5,738 bases of DNA from Eubacterium sp. (lineage in GTDB: Bacteria; Bacillota_A; Clostridia; Lachnospirales; Lachnospiraceae): NCBI GenBank assembly GCA_023663915.1, contig JAMPGN010000248.1, positions 1 through 5,738 on the forward strand, written 5' to 3'. The position numbers and the translations under genes were made by a program. The notes beneath the pieces were generated by a model. That model did not search any database. It was not told the DNA's origin and saw nothing but the letters and a program-made list of their open reading frames with translations. Below are positions 1-5,738 of this stretch, in pieces (position 1 is the stretch's first letter; every line of letters starts with the position of its first letter).

Positions 1-23
1 AAAATCCATTCGACGAAACCCGA

Positions 24-42
24 CACAAGAGAACTTTTTGTG
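24..42. promoter_or_regulatory. Weak inverted repeat upstream of the promoter
   Basis: CACAA (24-28) and TTGTG (38-42) are inverted copies separated by nine bases. As RNA the pairing could extend with G-U wobbles to eight pairs around an AAC loop. It sits about 25 bases upstream of the candidate -35, where an activator site or the end of an upstream transcription unit could lie. No T-run follows on either strand. Arms of five bases can easily arise by chance. Confidence 0.2.
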
Positions 43-67
43 CAATCTGCCTTCATAGCGTATACGA

Positions 68-96
68 TAGACCTTTTGTCACCTAAATCCTATAAA
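68..96 (+). promoter_or_regulatory. Candidate sigma-A promoter for the two-gene GH2 operon
   Basis: A -35-like TAGACC (68-73, four of six matches to TTGACA) is separated by exactly 17 bases from a -10-like TATAAA (91-96, five of six matches to TATAAT). Transcription would start near 102-104 and give a leader of roughly 25 bases before the first gene. The match is moderate and the region is AT-rich, so chance is possible. An alternative -35-like TTGTCA at 76-81 is a better hexamer, but its spacing to any -10 is too short. No other promoter-like pair upstream of position 127 is better spaced. Confidence 0.45.
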
Positions 97-111
97 TAAT
101 GAAAAGAAAGC

Positions 112-116
112 GAGGA
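112..116 (+). promoter_or_regulatory. Shine-Dalgarno sequence of the first GH2 gene
   Basis: GAGGA, followed by AAAG, lies 10 bases before the ATG at 127. The spacing is slightly long but workable for a low-GC Gram-positive ribosome. It supports 127 as the start, and no other in-frame ATG or GTG near the N-terminus has a comparable site. Confidence 0.7.
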
Positions 117-126
117 AAAGATCAAC

Positions 127-2610
127 ATGAAAAAAGTAAAATTCAACAACAACTGGATATTCCATGAGGGTGGCGGCAGCTCCCTTGCGGCCTTGGTGGG
201 CGGCGCAGAAACGACTAAGGAAGTGACGCTTCCTCATGATGCGTCCATAGAAAGGGAAAGGAATCCGCAGGAGCCGAACGGAAGTGGTAATGGTTATTTC
301 AGGGAAGAAACCATCCATTATACGAAAGAATTTTCACTGGATGCAGAGGATGCGGACAAGAATATCTGGTTGGAATTTGAGGGTGTGTACCAGAATGCGT
401 ATGTGTATATCAATAATGCATTTGCGGGAAAGTGTCCGTATGGCTATAGTAATTTCTATATTGACGCAACGAAGTATGTGCATTTTGAAAAGAAAAATGA
501 TATCAAAGTAGTCGTGAAAAACGGCGTACCCAGCGGACGTTGGTATACTGGTGGCGGCATTTACCGTGATGTAAACCTAATGATTGCAGATCGGATGCAT
601 CTGGTTCCGGACGGGGCACATCTGGCGGCGGTTGATGTGGAGGAAGACCAGGCGGCTGTGAGAGTGGAATCTACAATAGAGTACACGGGGACTGGTATTA
701 GGGACATTATCTTGCATACTCAAATTCTGGATACGGATGGCGCAGTGGTGGCAGAGGATTCTATGTCGATTACAGTGGAAGAACATAGCAAGAATACCTA
801 TCGACAGAAGGTTTATGTGGACAATCCGAAGCTATGGGATGTGGATACGCCTTATCTGTATCATTATCGAATCTGTGTCGAAGAAGCAGACAAAGTGTTG
901 GATGAAGAAGAAGGAACGTTCGGTATCCGCAAGCTGCAGCTTGATACGAAACATGGTCTGCGGATCAATGGCAAGGTGGTCAACCTGCGCGGTGGCTGTA
1001 TCCACCATGATAATGGTGTGACAGGAACCGCTGAGTTTGCCCATGCGGCGGAGTTCCGTGTGAAGAAGTTGAAAGAAGCCGGATACAATGCGATTAGGAG
1101 TTCCCATTATCCGATGAGCCGCAGACTCTTAGAGGCATGTGACAGGCTGGGTATGCTGGTGATGGATGAGTTTGCGGATGTGTGGACTTCCACGAAGGTA
1201 GATTACGATTACGCAATCCATATGGCAGAGTGGTGGGAGCATGACGTGACAAATCTGATCAACAAGGATTACAACCATCCTTGCGTGATCATGTATTCGA
1301 TCGGCAATGAGATTCCGGAGACAGGAAATAAATTCGACGTACAGTGGGGGAAGAAACTGGCGGATAAAGTCCGCAGTCTGGATGATTCGAGATATGTGAC
1401 GAACAGCTTGAACTTGATGCTGAGTATCATGGATCGGATTGGTGAGCTTGCAGCGGCTGCGGCGCAGCAAGGTGACGGAGCAGCCCAAGAAGCGCAGGGA
1501 GCAGGTGTAGAAATTGGCGAAAATACCGAGATCAACAGCATGATGAGCAATTTTGGCGATATGATGAATATGCTGATCTCTAGTGATATTGCGGGCAAAG
1601 CGACAGAAGAGGCTTTTGCGCAGGTAGATATCGCAGGGTACAATTATGCTACATGCCGCTATGTTCAGGATGGGGAGACTTATCCGAATCGTATTATCGT
1701 TGGATCAGAGACCTATCCGAGGGATCTTGCTATGAACTGGGAATTGATTGAGAAATATCCGTATCTAATCGGAGATTTCTCTTGGACAGCATGGGATTAT
1801 CTGGGTGAAGCGGGAATCGGCAAGATTACTTATGGCGATCCGCAGGGTATGGGCTTCTATGCGCCGTATCCGGAGAAAGCAGCCTACTGTGGTGATATGA
1901 ATTTGATCGGTGACAGACGTCCGGTTTCTTATTGGCGGGAGATTATTTGGGGACTGCGCAAGGCGCCTTATTTGTCAGTGCAACCGCCGAAACATCATGA
2001 CGATCCGCACAATATGACGAATTGGAGTATGACGGATGCTGTCCGTAGCTGGAATTGGAGTGGGTATGAAGGAAAACCCGCAACGGTGGAGGTATACACG
2101 GACGCTGAGGAAGCAGAATTGTTTGTCAACGGAAAGTCCGTCGAGAGGAAGAAAGTAGGAGAGACGCAGAAAGATATTGCGCTTTTTGAGACGGTATATG
2201 AACCGGGAATGATTGAGGTAGTAGTCTACTGTGATGGTAAGGAGACGGGCAGGGACAAGATCATGACCGCGAAGGACGAAGTGAAGATTGCGGCCTGCGC
2301 GGATATGGCGCAGATTCCGGCGGACGCAAGTGATATCGGTTATGTGGAAATCAGTATGCTCGACGCGGACGGCGTCTTGAATCCGGAAGCGGATAAGGCG
2401 GTGACGGTTTCGATTGAGGGACCGGGAGTGATTCTTGGGTTTGGCAGTGCTGATCCGGCTTCCGAGGAGAATTACTTCGATCAGACGGCGAAGGCATTTG
2501 AAGGAAGACTGCGGGCGGCTGTCCGTGGTACGGGAGAGACCGGCACAATCACGGTTCTGCTTCAGGCGGAAGGCTGTGAAGATGTGAAGGTGCAGATAGA
2601 AGCGGTATAG
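127..2610 (+). CDS. GH2 exo-glycosidase, probable beta-galactosidase with DUF4982-like and C-terminal Ig-like domains
   Basis: This 827-residue protein is predicted to remove a non-reducing beta-linked sugar from oligosaccharides by the retaining GH2 mechanism. Domains in order: sugar-binding jelly roll (about 1-160, with LPHD at 35-38 and RWYTGGGIYRD at 138-148); Ig-like sandwich (about 165-275); TIM barrel (about 277-615); DUF4982-like domain (about 640-705, with LFVNGKS at 665-671); and a C-terminal Ig-like domain (about 720-827) of the type common in this architecture. Barrel landmarks are RGGCIHHDNG (288-297), SSHYP (325-329), MDEFADVW (346-353), the acid/base motif SIGNE with Glu395, and GSETYP with probable nucleophile Glu528. 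The N-terminus MKKVKFNNNW has no signal peptide, so the enzyme should be cytoplasmic. An Ala/Gln/Met-rich segment (427-499) widens the gap between the catalytic glutamates to 133 residues. No NxK carboxylate-binding motif is seen after Glu528, which argues against a beta-glucuronidase. Family and fold are confident; galactose specificity is inferred. It is the first gene of an apparent operon with the LacZ-type gene. Confidence 0.9.
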   Translation: MKKVKFNNNWIFHEGGGSSLAALVGGAETTKEVTLPHDASIERERNPQEPNGSGNGYFREETIHYTKEFSLDAEDADKNIWLEFEGVYQNAYVYINNAFAGKCPYGYSNFYIDATKYVHFEKKNDIKVVVKNGVPSGRWYTGGGIYRDVNLMIADRMHLVPDGAHLAAVDVEEDQAAVRVESTIEYTGTGIRDIILHTQILDTDGAVVAEDSMSITVEEHSKNTYRQKVYVDNPKLWDVDTPYLYHYRICVEEADKVLDEEEGTFGIRKLQLDTKHGLRINGKVVNLRGGCIHHDNGVTGTAEFAHAAEFRVKKLKEAGYNAIRSSHYPMSRRLLEACDRLGMLVMDEFADVWTSTKVDYDYAIHMAEWWEHDVTNLINKDYNHPCVIMYSIGNEIPETGNKFDVQWGKKLADKVRSLDDSRYVTNSLNLMLSIMDRIGELAAAAAQQGDGAAQEAQGAGVEIGENTEINSMMSNFGDMMNMLISSDIAGKATEEAFAQVDIAGYNYATCRYVQDGETYPNRIIVGSETYPRDLAMNWELIEKYPYLIGDFSWTAWDYLGEAGIGKITYGDPQGMGFYAPYPEKAAYCGDMNLIGDRRPVSYWREIIWGLRKAPYLSVQPPKHHDDPHNMTNWSMTDAVRSWNWSGYEGKPATVEVYTDAEEAELFVNGKSVERKKVGETQKDIALFETVYEPGMIEVVVYCDGKETGRDKIMTAKDEVKIAACADMAQIPADASDIGYVEISMLDADGVLNPEADKAVTVSIEGPGVILGFGSADPASEENYFDQTAKAFEGRLRAAVRGTGETGTITVLLQAEGCEDVKVQIEAV

Positions 2611-2630
2611 TCGCGTAAACGCTTCGGAAT

Positions 2631-2634
2631 GGAG
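2631..2634 (+). promoter_or_regulatory. Shine-Dalgarno sequence that fixes the lacZ-type start at 2641
   Basis: GGAG (2631-2634), followed by ATTAAT and then ATG at 2641, gives an ideal 6-base spacing. The more upstream in-frame ATG at 2629 shares its G with this motif and has no ribosome binding site of its own; the bases before it are CGCTTCGGA. The longer start would add only MEIN, so the shorter 989-residue product is preferred. Confidence 0.85.
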
Positions 2635-2640
2635 ATTAAT

Positions 2641-5610
2641 ATGCAATACAAATTAAACACAACGAATTACCATGATTTTCAGACATATGAGGTAAATAAA
2701 CTTCCGCCAAGGAGTTATTTCATACCTTACCCGGACCGGGCGCAGGCGGATCAGGTGATTGCAGCTAAGAAACGATATAGTTCACCGAAAGTAATCTGTC
2801 TGAATGGGGAATGGGATTTTAAGTTTTATCCAAGACCGTCCGATTTGCCGGAAGAGTTGGATACAGACAGTATACAGTTCGATAAGCTGGATGTGCCTTC
2901 TTGCTGGCAGTTCCGCGGGTATGCGAGGCCATTCTATGTGAATATGAGATATCAATTTCCGTATCAGCCGCCGGAGATTCCGACGACGCAGAAGGTTGAC
3001 AAGGCATTTTGCTGGATCGGTTCAGATTACGGGATTAAGCCACGTTGGCAGGAGCCGGGAGAAGAGTACAATTATGTCGGTGTGTATCGCAGGTTTTTCC
3101 AGGTGGAAGACGAACTGAAGAATTATGTGCTTTCTTTCCTGGGGGTAGCGAGTTGTATCGATGTTTATGTGAACGGCAGCTTCGTGGGATACTCGGAAGG
3201 ATCACATAATACGGCGGAATTTGATATTTCGTCTTATATTCATGAAGGAGAGAACGAACTGGCGGCGGTGGTGCATAGATGGTGTAACGGAACTTATCTG
3301 GAATGTCAGGATATGTTTCGCAATAACGGAATTTTCAGGGATGTGCTGCTGCGAATCAGTGAGGAAGGCGATATCTGGGATATTGGTTTTAAAACCCGGA
3401 AAATGGGGACGGGTTATCAGGCGGCGGCGAGCGTGAAGCTGTATGCGGACGGGAAAGTCACTTTTACGCTGGAAGGAAATGGGATTTGTGAGACGAAGAC
3501 CGTTATGTCCAAGGATAAAGCGGCGAAAGTCGTATTTAAGGATCTGGACGTGACAGAGTGGAATGCCGAGAAACCTGTGTTGTATAATCTATATTATGAG
3601 GTAGCTGGTTCCTGTGTGAAAACGCGGGTTGGATTTAAGGATGTTTCGATCAAGGATACGGTTTTCTACTTGAATGACCGGAAAGTGAAGCTGCACGGGG
3701 TCAACCATCACGATACAAGCTGTAAAAACGGCTATACGCTGACGCCAGAGGAAATTGAACGAGATATGCGACTCTGTAAAGAATATAATATCGATACGGT
3801 GCGGACGTCCCATTATCCGCCCGATCCGTACCTGTTGGAAGTATGTGACGAGCTGGGTATTTATGTGGTAGACGAGACGGATCTTGAGACGCATGGTACC
3901 ATGTCTCATATGTTTCCGCCGGATTATAATAGGATCAGTAATGACCCGAAGTGGGCGAAGCATTATGTAGATCGTGTAAGGCGTCTATACCAGCGTGACA
4001 AGACACATGTGTCTGTAATCATGTGGAGCCTGGGAAATGAGGCAGGCGGTATTTACAACACAGATAGAATGTATGAGTATTTGAAGAAGCATACAGAGCT
4101 GCCGATTCATTATGAGAGCGCGATTCACACGAAGAAGAAAGCGTATGATGTGGGAAGCGAAATGTATCCGCCGGTTGAAAGAGTGCATGAGATCGGAGAA
4201 AAGACTTATAAAGTGCGTGAATTGTGTGATAGACCTTATTTCCTCTGTGAATATGCCCACGCCATGGGAGTCGGTCCAGGGGATGCGGAGAGCTATTGGA
4301 AGGAAATATATGCCTACGATAATCTGATGGGCGGTTGTGTCTGGGAGATGGTGGATCATGCGGTCCTGCACCCGGACGGAACCTATACCTATGGTGGTGA
4401 TCATGGAGAGTGGGAGCATGACGGCAATTTCTGTGTGGACGGTATGTTTTATCCGGATCGGACGCCGTCTACCGGTGCCAGAATCATGAAATATATTTAC
4501 CGTCCGATTCGGATGCGGCATCTGGGTGGAGACCGATTTGAATTATTTAATACGACCGCATTTTCTGCCGGAGACCGTTACCGGCTGGAATGCAGATGGA
4601 GTGACGGAAGTGCAATGACAATCGTGCCGGAAGCCGGTCCACTCACCAGGATGGAGATCACAATAGAGACGGAGCCACATAGGAATGCGGTTAAGGCAGC
4701 AGGGAAAGACCTGATGTTAGATATCGTTACGATTGACACGATGGATAACCGTGAGGTGGCAAGGGAGCAGATTATTTTACAGGAAAAGGTTGCTGGAATG
4801 CCGGATGACGCAGGAAGCGTAAAACTTCCGGAGACATTGTCCTTAAAGAGCGGAATGCCGAAATTAAAACTTGCAGATGGAACGAATCTGCTAGAGCCGT
4901 CCGCTCCGTATACTATCCTGTTCCGTGCGCCGACAGACAATGATTTCAATTTCTCTCTGCACAACTGTATGGAAGATTTCATAGACCAGAAAGAGGAAGT
5001 ACTGTCTGTAGAGCGGGAGGAGAATCGAGTTACGGTCACAACGAGAATCATTTGCAAGAAACAGATCTTTACCTGTACAGATTGTTACGAAGGCAGCGCG
5101 GAGGGAATCGTGGTCACGAGCAGACTGCACTGCGAGAAAGGCAAAGGAAACCTGCCGCGGTTTGGCAAGGCGTTTCGGCTGGATTCCGGTTTTGGAACGG
5201 TCACTTATCTGGGAAGGAACGGTGAGTCCTATGCCGATATGAAGGAGCAGACGCAGGTCGAAGAAGTAACTTGCGCCGTATCGGATATGACGGAGCCAAA
5301 CATCCGTCCGCAGGAAAGCGGCAATCGCTGTGACTGTAGATGGGCGTGTGTAGACAGTGGAAAACAGAGAGTGACGTTTACTGCGTTAGATCAGACTTTT
5401 GAATTGGGTGTCAAACCTTATAGTGATAGGAAACTTGTTGAGATGAAGCATCGTGAAGATGAAGTGGCGACGGGAACCTATGTTACGATTTCAGCATTCC
5501 AGATGGGAATTGGCACAGGAATTTGCGGTCCGAAGACGGCACAGGAATACTGTTATCCGATGAACAGGGATTACGAGCTGAAATTTATGATCAAGGTGGA
5601 AGAATTATAA
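2641..5610 (+). CDS. lacZ: LacZ-type GH2 beta-galactosidase, five-domain
   Basis: This 989-residue enzyme (E. coli LacZ has 1023-1024) should hydrolyse terminal beta-galactosides such as lactose or galacto-oligosaccharides in the cytoplasm. Domains: LacZ-like N-terminus with LPPRSYF (21-27), jelly roll (about 45-235), Ig-like domain (about 236-330), TIM barrel (about 332-615), second Ig-like DUF4981-type domain (about 630-715) and the large C-terminal beta-sandwich, Bgal_small_N (about 735-985, RAPTDND at 762-768). With the 2641 start, many residues carry the same numbers as in E. coli LacZ: His357, His391, Glu416, His418, nucleophile Glu537, His540 and Trp568. The acid/base is Glu467 (SLGNEAGG), equivalent to Glu461, and Glu416, His418 and Glu467 would form the magnesium site. 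Asn101 and Asp224 (ECQDMF) match the galactose contacts Asn102 and Asp201. Differences include Asp600 in place of Asn604, GVGPG (543-547) after the nucleophile motif, and ICGP (961-964) near the position of Trp999. It lies 30 bases downstream of the first GH2 gene. An intact, active enzyme is likely; the exact linkage preference is unknown. Confidence 0.93.
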   Translation: MQYKLNTTNYHDFQTYEVNKLPPRSYFIPYPDRAQADQVIAAKKRYSSPKVICLNGEWDFKFYPRPSDLPEELDTDSIQFDKLDVPSCWQFRGYARPFYVNMRYQFPYQPPEIPTTQKVDKAFCWIGSDYGIKPRWQEPGEEYNYVGVYRRFFQVEDELKNYVLSFLGVASCIDVYVNGSFVGYSEGSHNTAEFDISSYIHEGENELAAVVHRWCNGTYLECQDMFRNNGIFRDVLLRISEEGDIWDIGFKTRKMGTGYQAAASVKLYADGKVTFTLEGNGICETKTVMSKDKAAKVVFKDLDVTEWNAEKPVLYNLYYEVAGSCVKTRVGFKDVSIKDTVFYLNDRKVKLHGVNHHDTSCKNGYTLTPEEIERDMRLCKEYNIDTVRTSHYPPDPYLLEVCDELGIYVVDETDLETHGTMSHMFPPDYNRISNDPKWAKHYVDRVRRLYQRDKTHVSVIMWSLGNEAGGIYNTDRMYEYLKKHTELPIHYESAIHTKKKAYDVGSEMYPPVERVHEIGEKTYKVRELCDRPYFLCEYAHAMGVGPGDAESYWKEIYAYDNLMGGCVWEMVDHAVLHPDGTYTYGGDHGEWEHDGNFCVDGMFYPDRTPSTGARIMKYIYRPIRMRHLGGDRFELFNTTAFSAGDRYRLECRWSDGSAMTIVPEAGPLTRMEITIETEPHRNAVKAAGKDLMLDIVTIDTMDNREVAREQIILQEKVAGMPDDAGSVKLPETLSLKSGMPKLKLADGTNLLEPSAPYTILFRAPTDNDFNFSLHNCMEDFIDQKEEVLSVEREENRVTVTTRIICKKQIFTCTDCYEGSAEGIVVTSRLHCEKGKGNLPRFGKAFRLDSGFGTVTYLGRNGESYADMKEQTQVEEVTCAVSDMTEPNIRPQESGNRCDCRWACVDSGKQRVTFTALDQTFELGVKPYSDRKLVEMKHREDEVATGTYVTISAFQMGIGTGICGPKTAQEYCYPMNRDYELKFMIKVEEL

Positions 5611-5621
5611 TTATAAGAAAT

Positions 5622-5662
5622 GGGAAGGGTGAATTTCCTGTCGAGGGAGATTCACCCTTCCT
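5622..5662 (+). terminator. Long hairpin after lacZ, probable intrinsic terminator
   Basis: The arm GGAAGGGTGAAT (5623-5634) pairs perfectly with ATTCACCCTTCC (5650-5661). The stem continues inward through T5635-G5649, T5636-A5648, C5637-G5647, C5638-G5646 and T5639-G5645, giving 17 pairs with two wobbles and a GTCGA loop (5640-5644); G5622-T5662 adds one more wobble. It begins 12 bases after the lacZ stop, where an operon terminator is expected. The following T-run is only TTT, then ATGG, so the U-tract is weak for a classical terminator on this strand. Read on the other strand, the hairpin is followed by a T-rich stretch (ATTTCTTATAATTAT), so it could also stop a convergent transcript. Confidence 0.7.
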
Positions 5663-5670
5663 TTATGGTA

Positions 5671-5738
5671 TAGGAAATTCCTACGCAAATTTCGAGTTCG
5701 CGACGAGTTTTCTTAAGATGCAGGGCATCTCTTAGGAA
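5671..5738. repeat. Palindrome-rich intergenic block, possible edge of a dispersed repeat
   Basis: Symmetric motifs follow one another here: TAGGAAATTCCTA (5671-5683, 6-base arms around one central A), AAATTT (5687-5692), TCGCGA (5698-5703), CTTAAG (5712-5717) and the hairpin at 5709-5738. CGAGTT occurs twice, at 5693-5698 and 5704-5709, 11 bases apart. AGGAA appears at both ends of the visible block (5672-5676 and 5734-5738). No convincing gene is present: one frame stays open through the block to a TAG at 5733-5735, but it overlaps the lacZ end out of frame and has no start with a ribosome binding site. This density of short palindromes resembles small dispersed intergenic elements, but repetition elsewhere in the genome cannot be seen from this window, and the block is cut by its end. 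Confidence 0.35.
5709..5738. other. Imperfect stem-loop at the window end
   Basis: AGATGC (5716-5721) and GCATCT (5725-5730) pair perfectly around an AGG loop. With C5731 bulged and one T5714/T5733 mismatch, the stem continues through A5715-T5732, T5713-A5734, C5712-G5735, T5711-G5736, T5710-A5737 and T5709-A5738. Pairing reaches the last base, so the full extent is unknown. It may be a terminator, part of a structured RNA, or part of the repeat-like block around it; no U-tract is visible because the sequence ends. Confidence 0.4.

Noticed and set aside
9..17. TTCGACGAA, a 9-base palindrome resembling a Spo0A box (TGNCGAA) on both strands.
   Set aside because: Each strand has one mismatch at the first base. 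The site is far from the candidate promoter, and a single near-match to a seven-base motif is expected by chance.
1..56. Possible divergent gene on the - strand starting with ATG at 56-54 and running off the left edge.
   Set aside because: Eighteen codons are open, but there is no Shine-Dalgarno sequence at a proper distance and the peptide has no recognisable character.
1..99. Open frame from the window edge to TAA at 97-99, possibly the end of an upstream gene.
   Set aside because: Thirty-two codons are open, but a second frame (3-86) is also open over almost the same span. The candidate -10 hexamer lies inside the first frame, and the peptide resembles nothing I recognise. It is too short to call.
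2361..2377. Short inverted repeat GACGC/GCGTC inside the first GH2 gene.
   Set aside because: It has five-base arms within a coding region with intact reading and no T-run, consistent with chance from Asp and Ala codons.
2629..2640. Upstream in-frame ATG at 2629 as the start of the lacZ-type gene.
   Set aside because: It overlaps the GGAG motif that serves the ATG at 2641 and has no ribosome binding site of its own.
1975..2646. Long open frame on the - strand (223 codons) opposite the end of the first GH2 gene.
   Set aside because: It lies wholly antisense to well-conserved GH2 domains, its composition is rich in Arg, His and Ile as expected of a mirror frame, and it has no ribosome binding site or recognisable domain.
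3985..4521. Antisense open frame of 178 codons opposite the lacZ catalytic barrel.
   Set aside because: It mirrors conserved catalytic-domain codons, and the translation shows no family signature.
5523..5735. Short + strand open frame of 70 codons overlapping the lacZ end and entering the intergenic block.
   Set aside because: It starts inside lacZ in another frame with no Shine-Dalgarno sequence, and its second half is a translation of the terminator hairpin and the palindromic block.

Overview
The window holds two complete, co-directional genes for glycoside hydrolase family 2 (GH2) enzymes on the + strand, covering about 95% of the sequence. Both predicted proteins lack a signal peptide and membrane segments, so both should act in the cytoplasm on imported oligosaccharides. 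Strong Shine-Dalgarno sequences, middling GC, frequent AGA/AGG/ATA-type codons and the GH2 subtypes together suggest a Clostridia gut anaerobe, probably Lachnospiraceae. That placement rests on recognition of sequence style only; no search was run.

Layout. Positions 1-126 are a short leader with a plausible sigma-A promoter (68-96), a Shine-Dalgarno sequence and a weak inverted repeat. Positions 127-2610 encode an 827-residue GH2 enzyme of the modular type ending in a DUF4982-like domain and a C-terminal Ig-like domain. Its predicted catalytic pair is Glu395/Glu528, and an unusual Ala/Gln- and Met-rich segment lies inside the catalytic barrel. After a 30-base gap, positions 2641-5610 encode a 989-residue LacZ-type five-domain beta-galactosidase with predicted catalytic Glu467/Glu537. 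An in-frame ATG at 2629 overlaps the ribosome binding site of this second gene, so 2641 is the preferred start. Positions 5611-5738 are non-coding: a long hairpin that is probably the operon terminator, then a palindrome-rich block that runs off the window and looks like the edge of a dispersed intergenic repeat.

The two genes very likely form one transcript. They belong to different GH2 subfamilies and are not a recent duplication, so the likely logic is two complementary exo-acting enzymes for one imported beta-linked, probably galactose-containing, glycan. The substrate, transporter and regulator are not visible here.

I see no sign of a wholly new biological system. The points most worth checking are the barrel insert in the first enzyme, the subfamily substitutions in the LacZ active site, and the structured 3' intergenic block.
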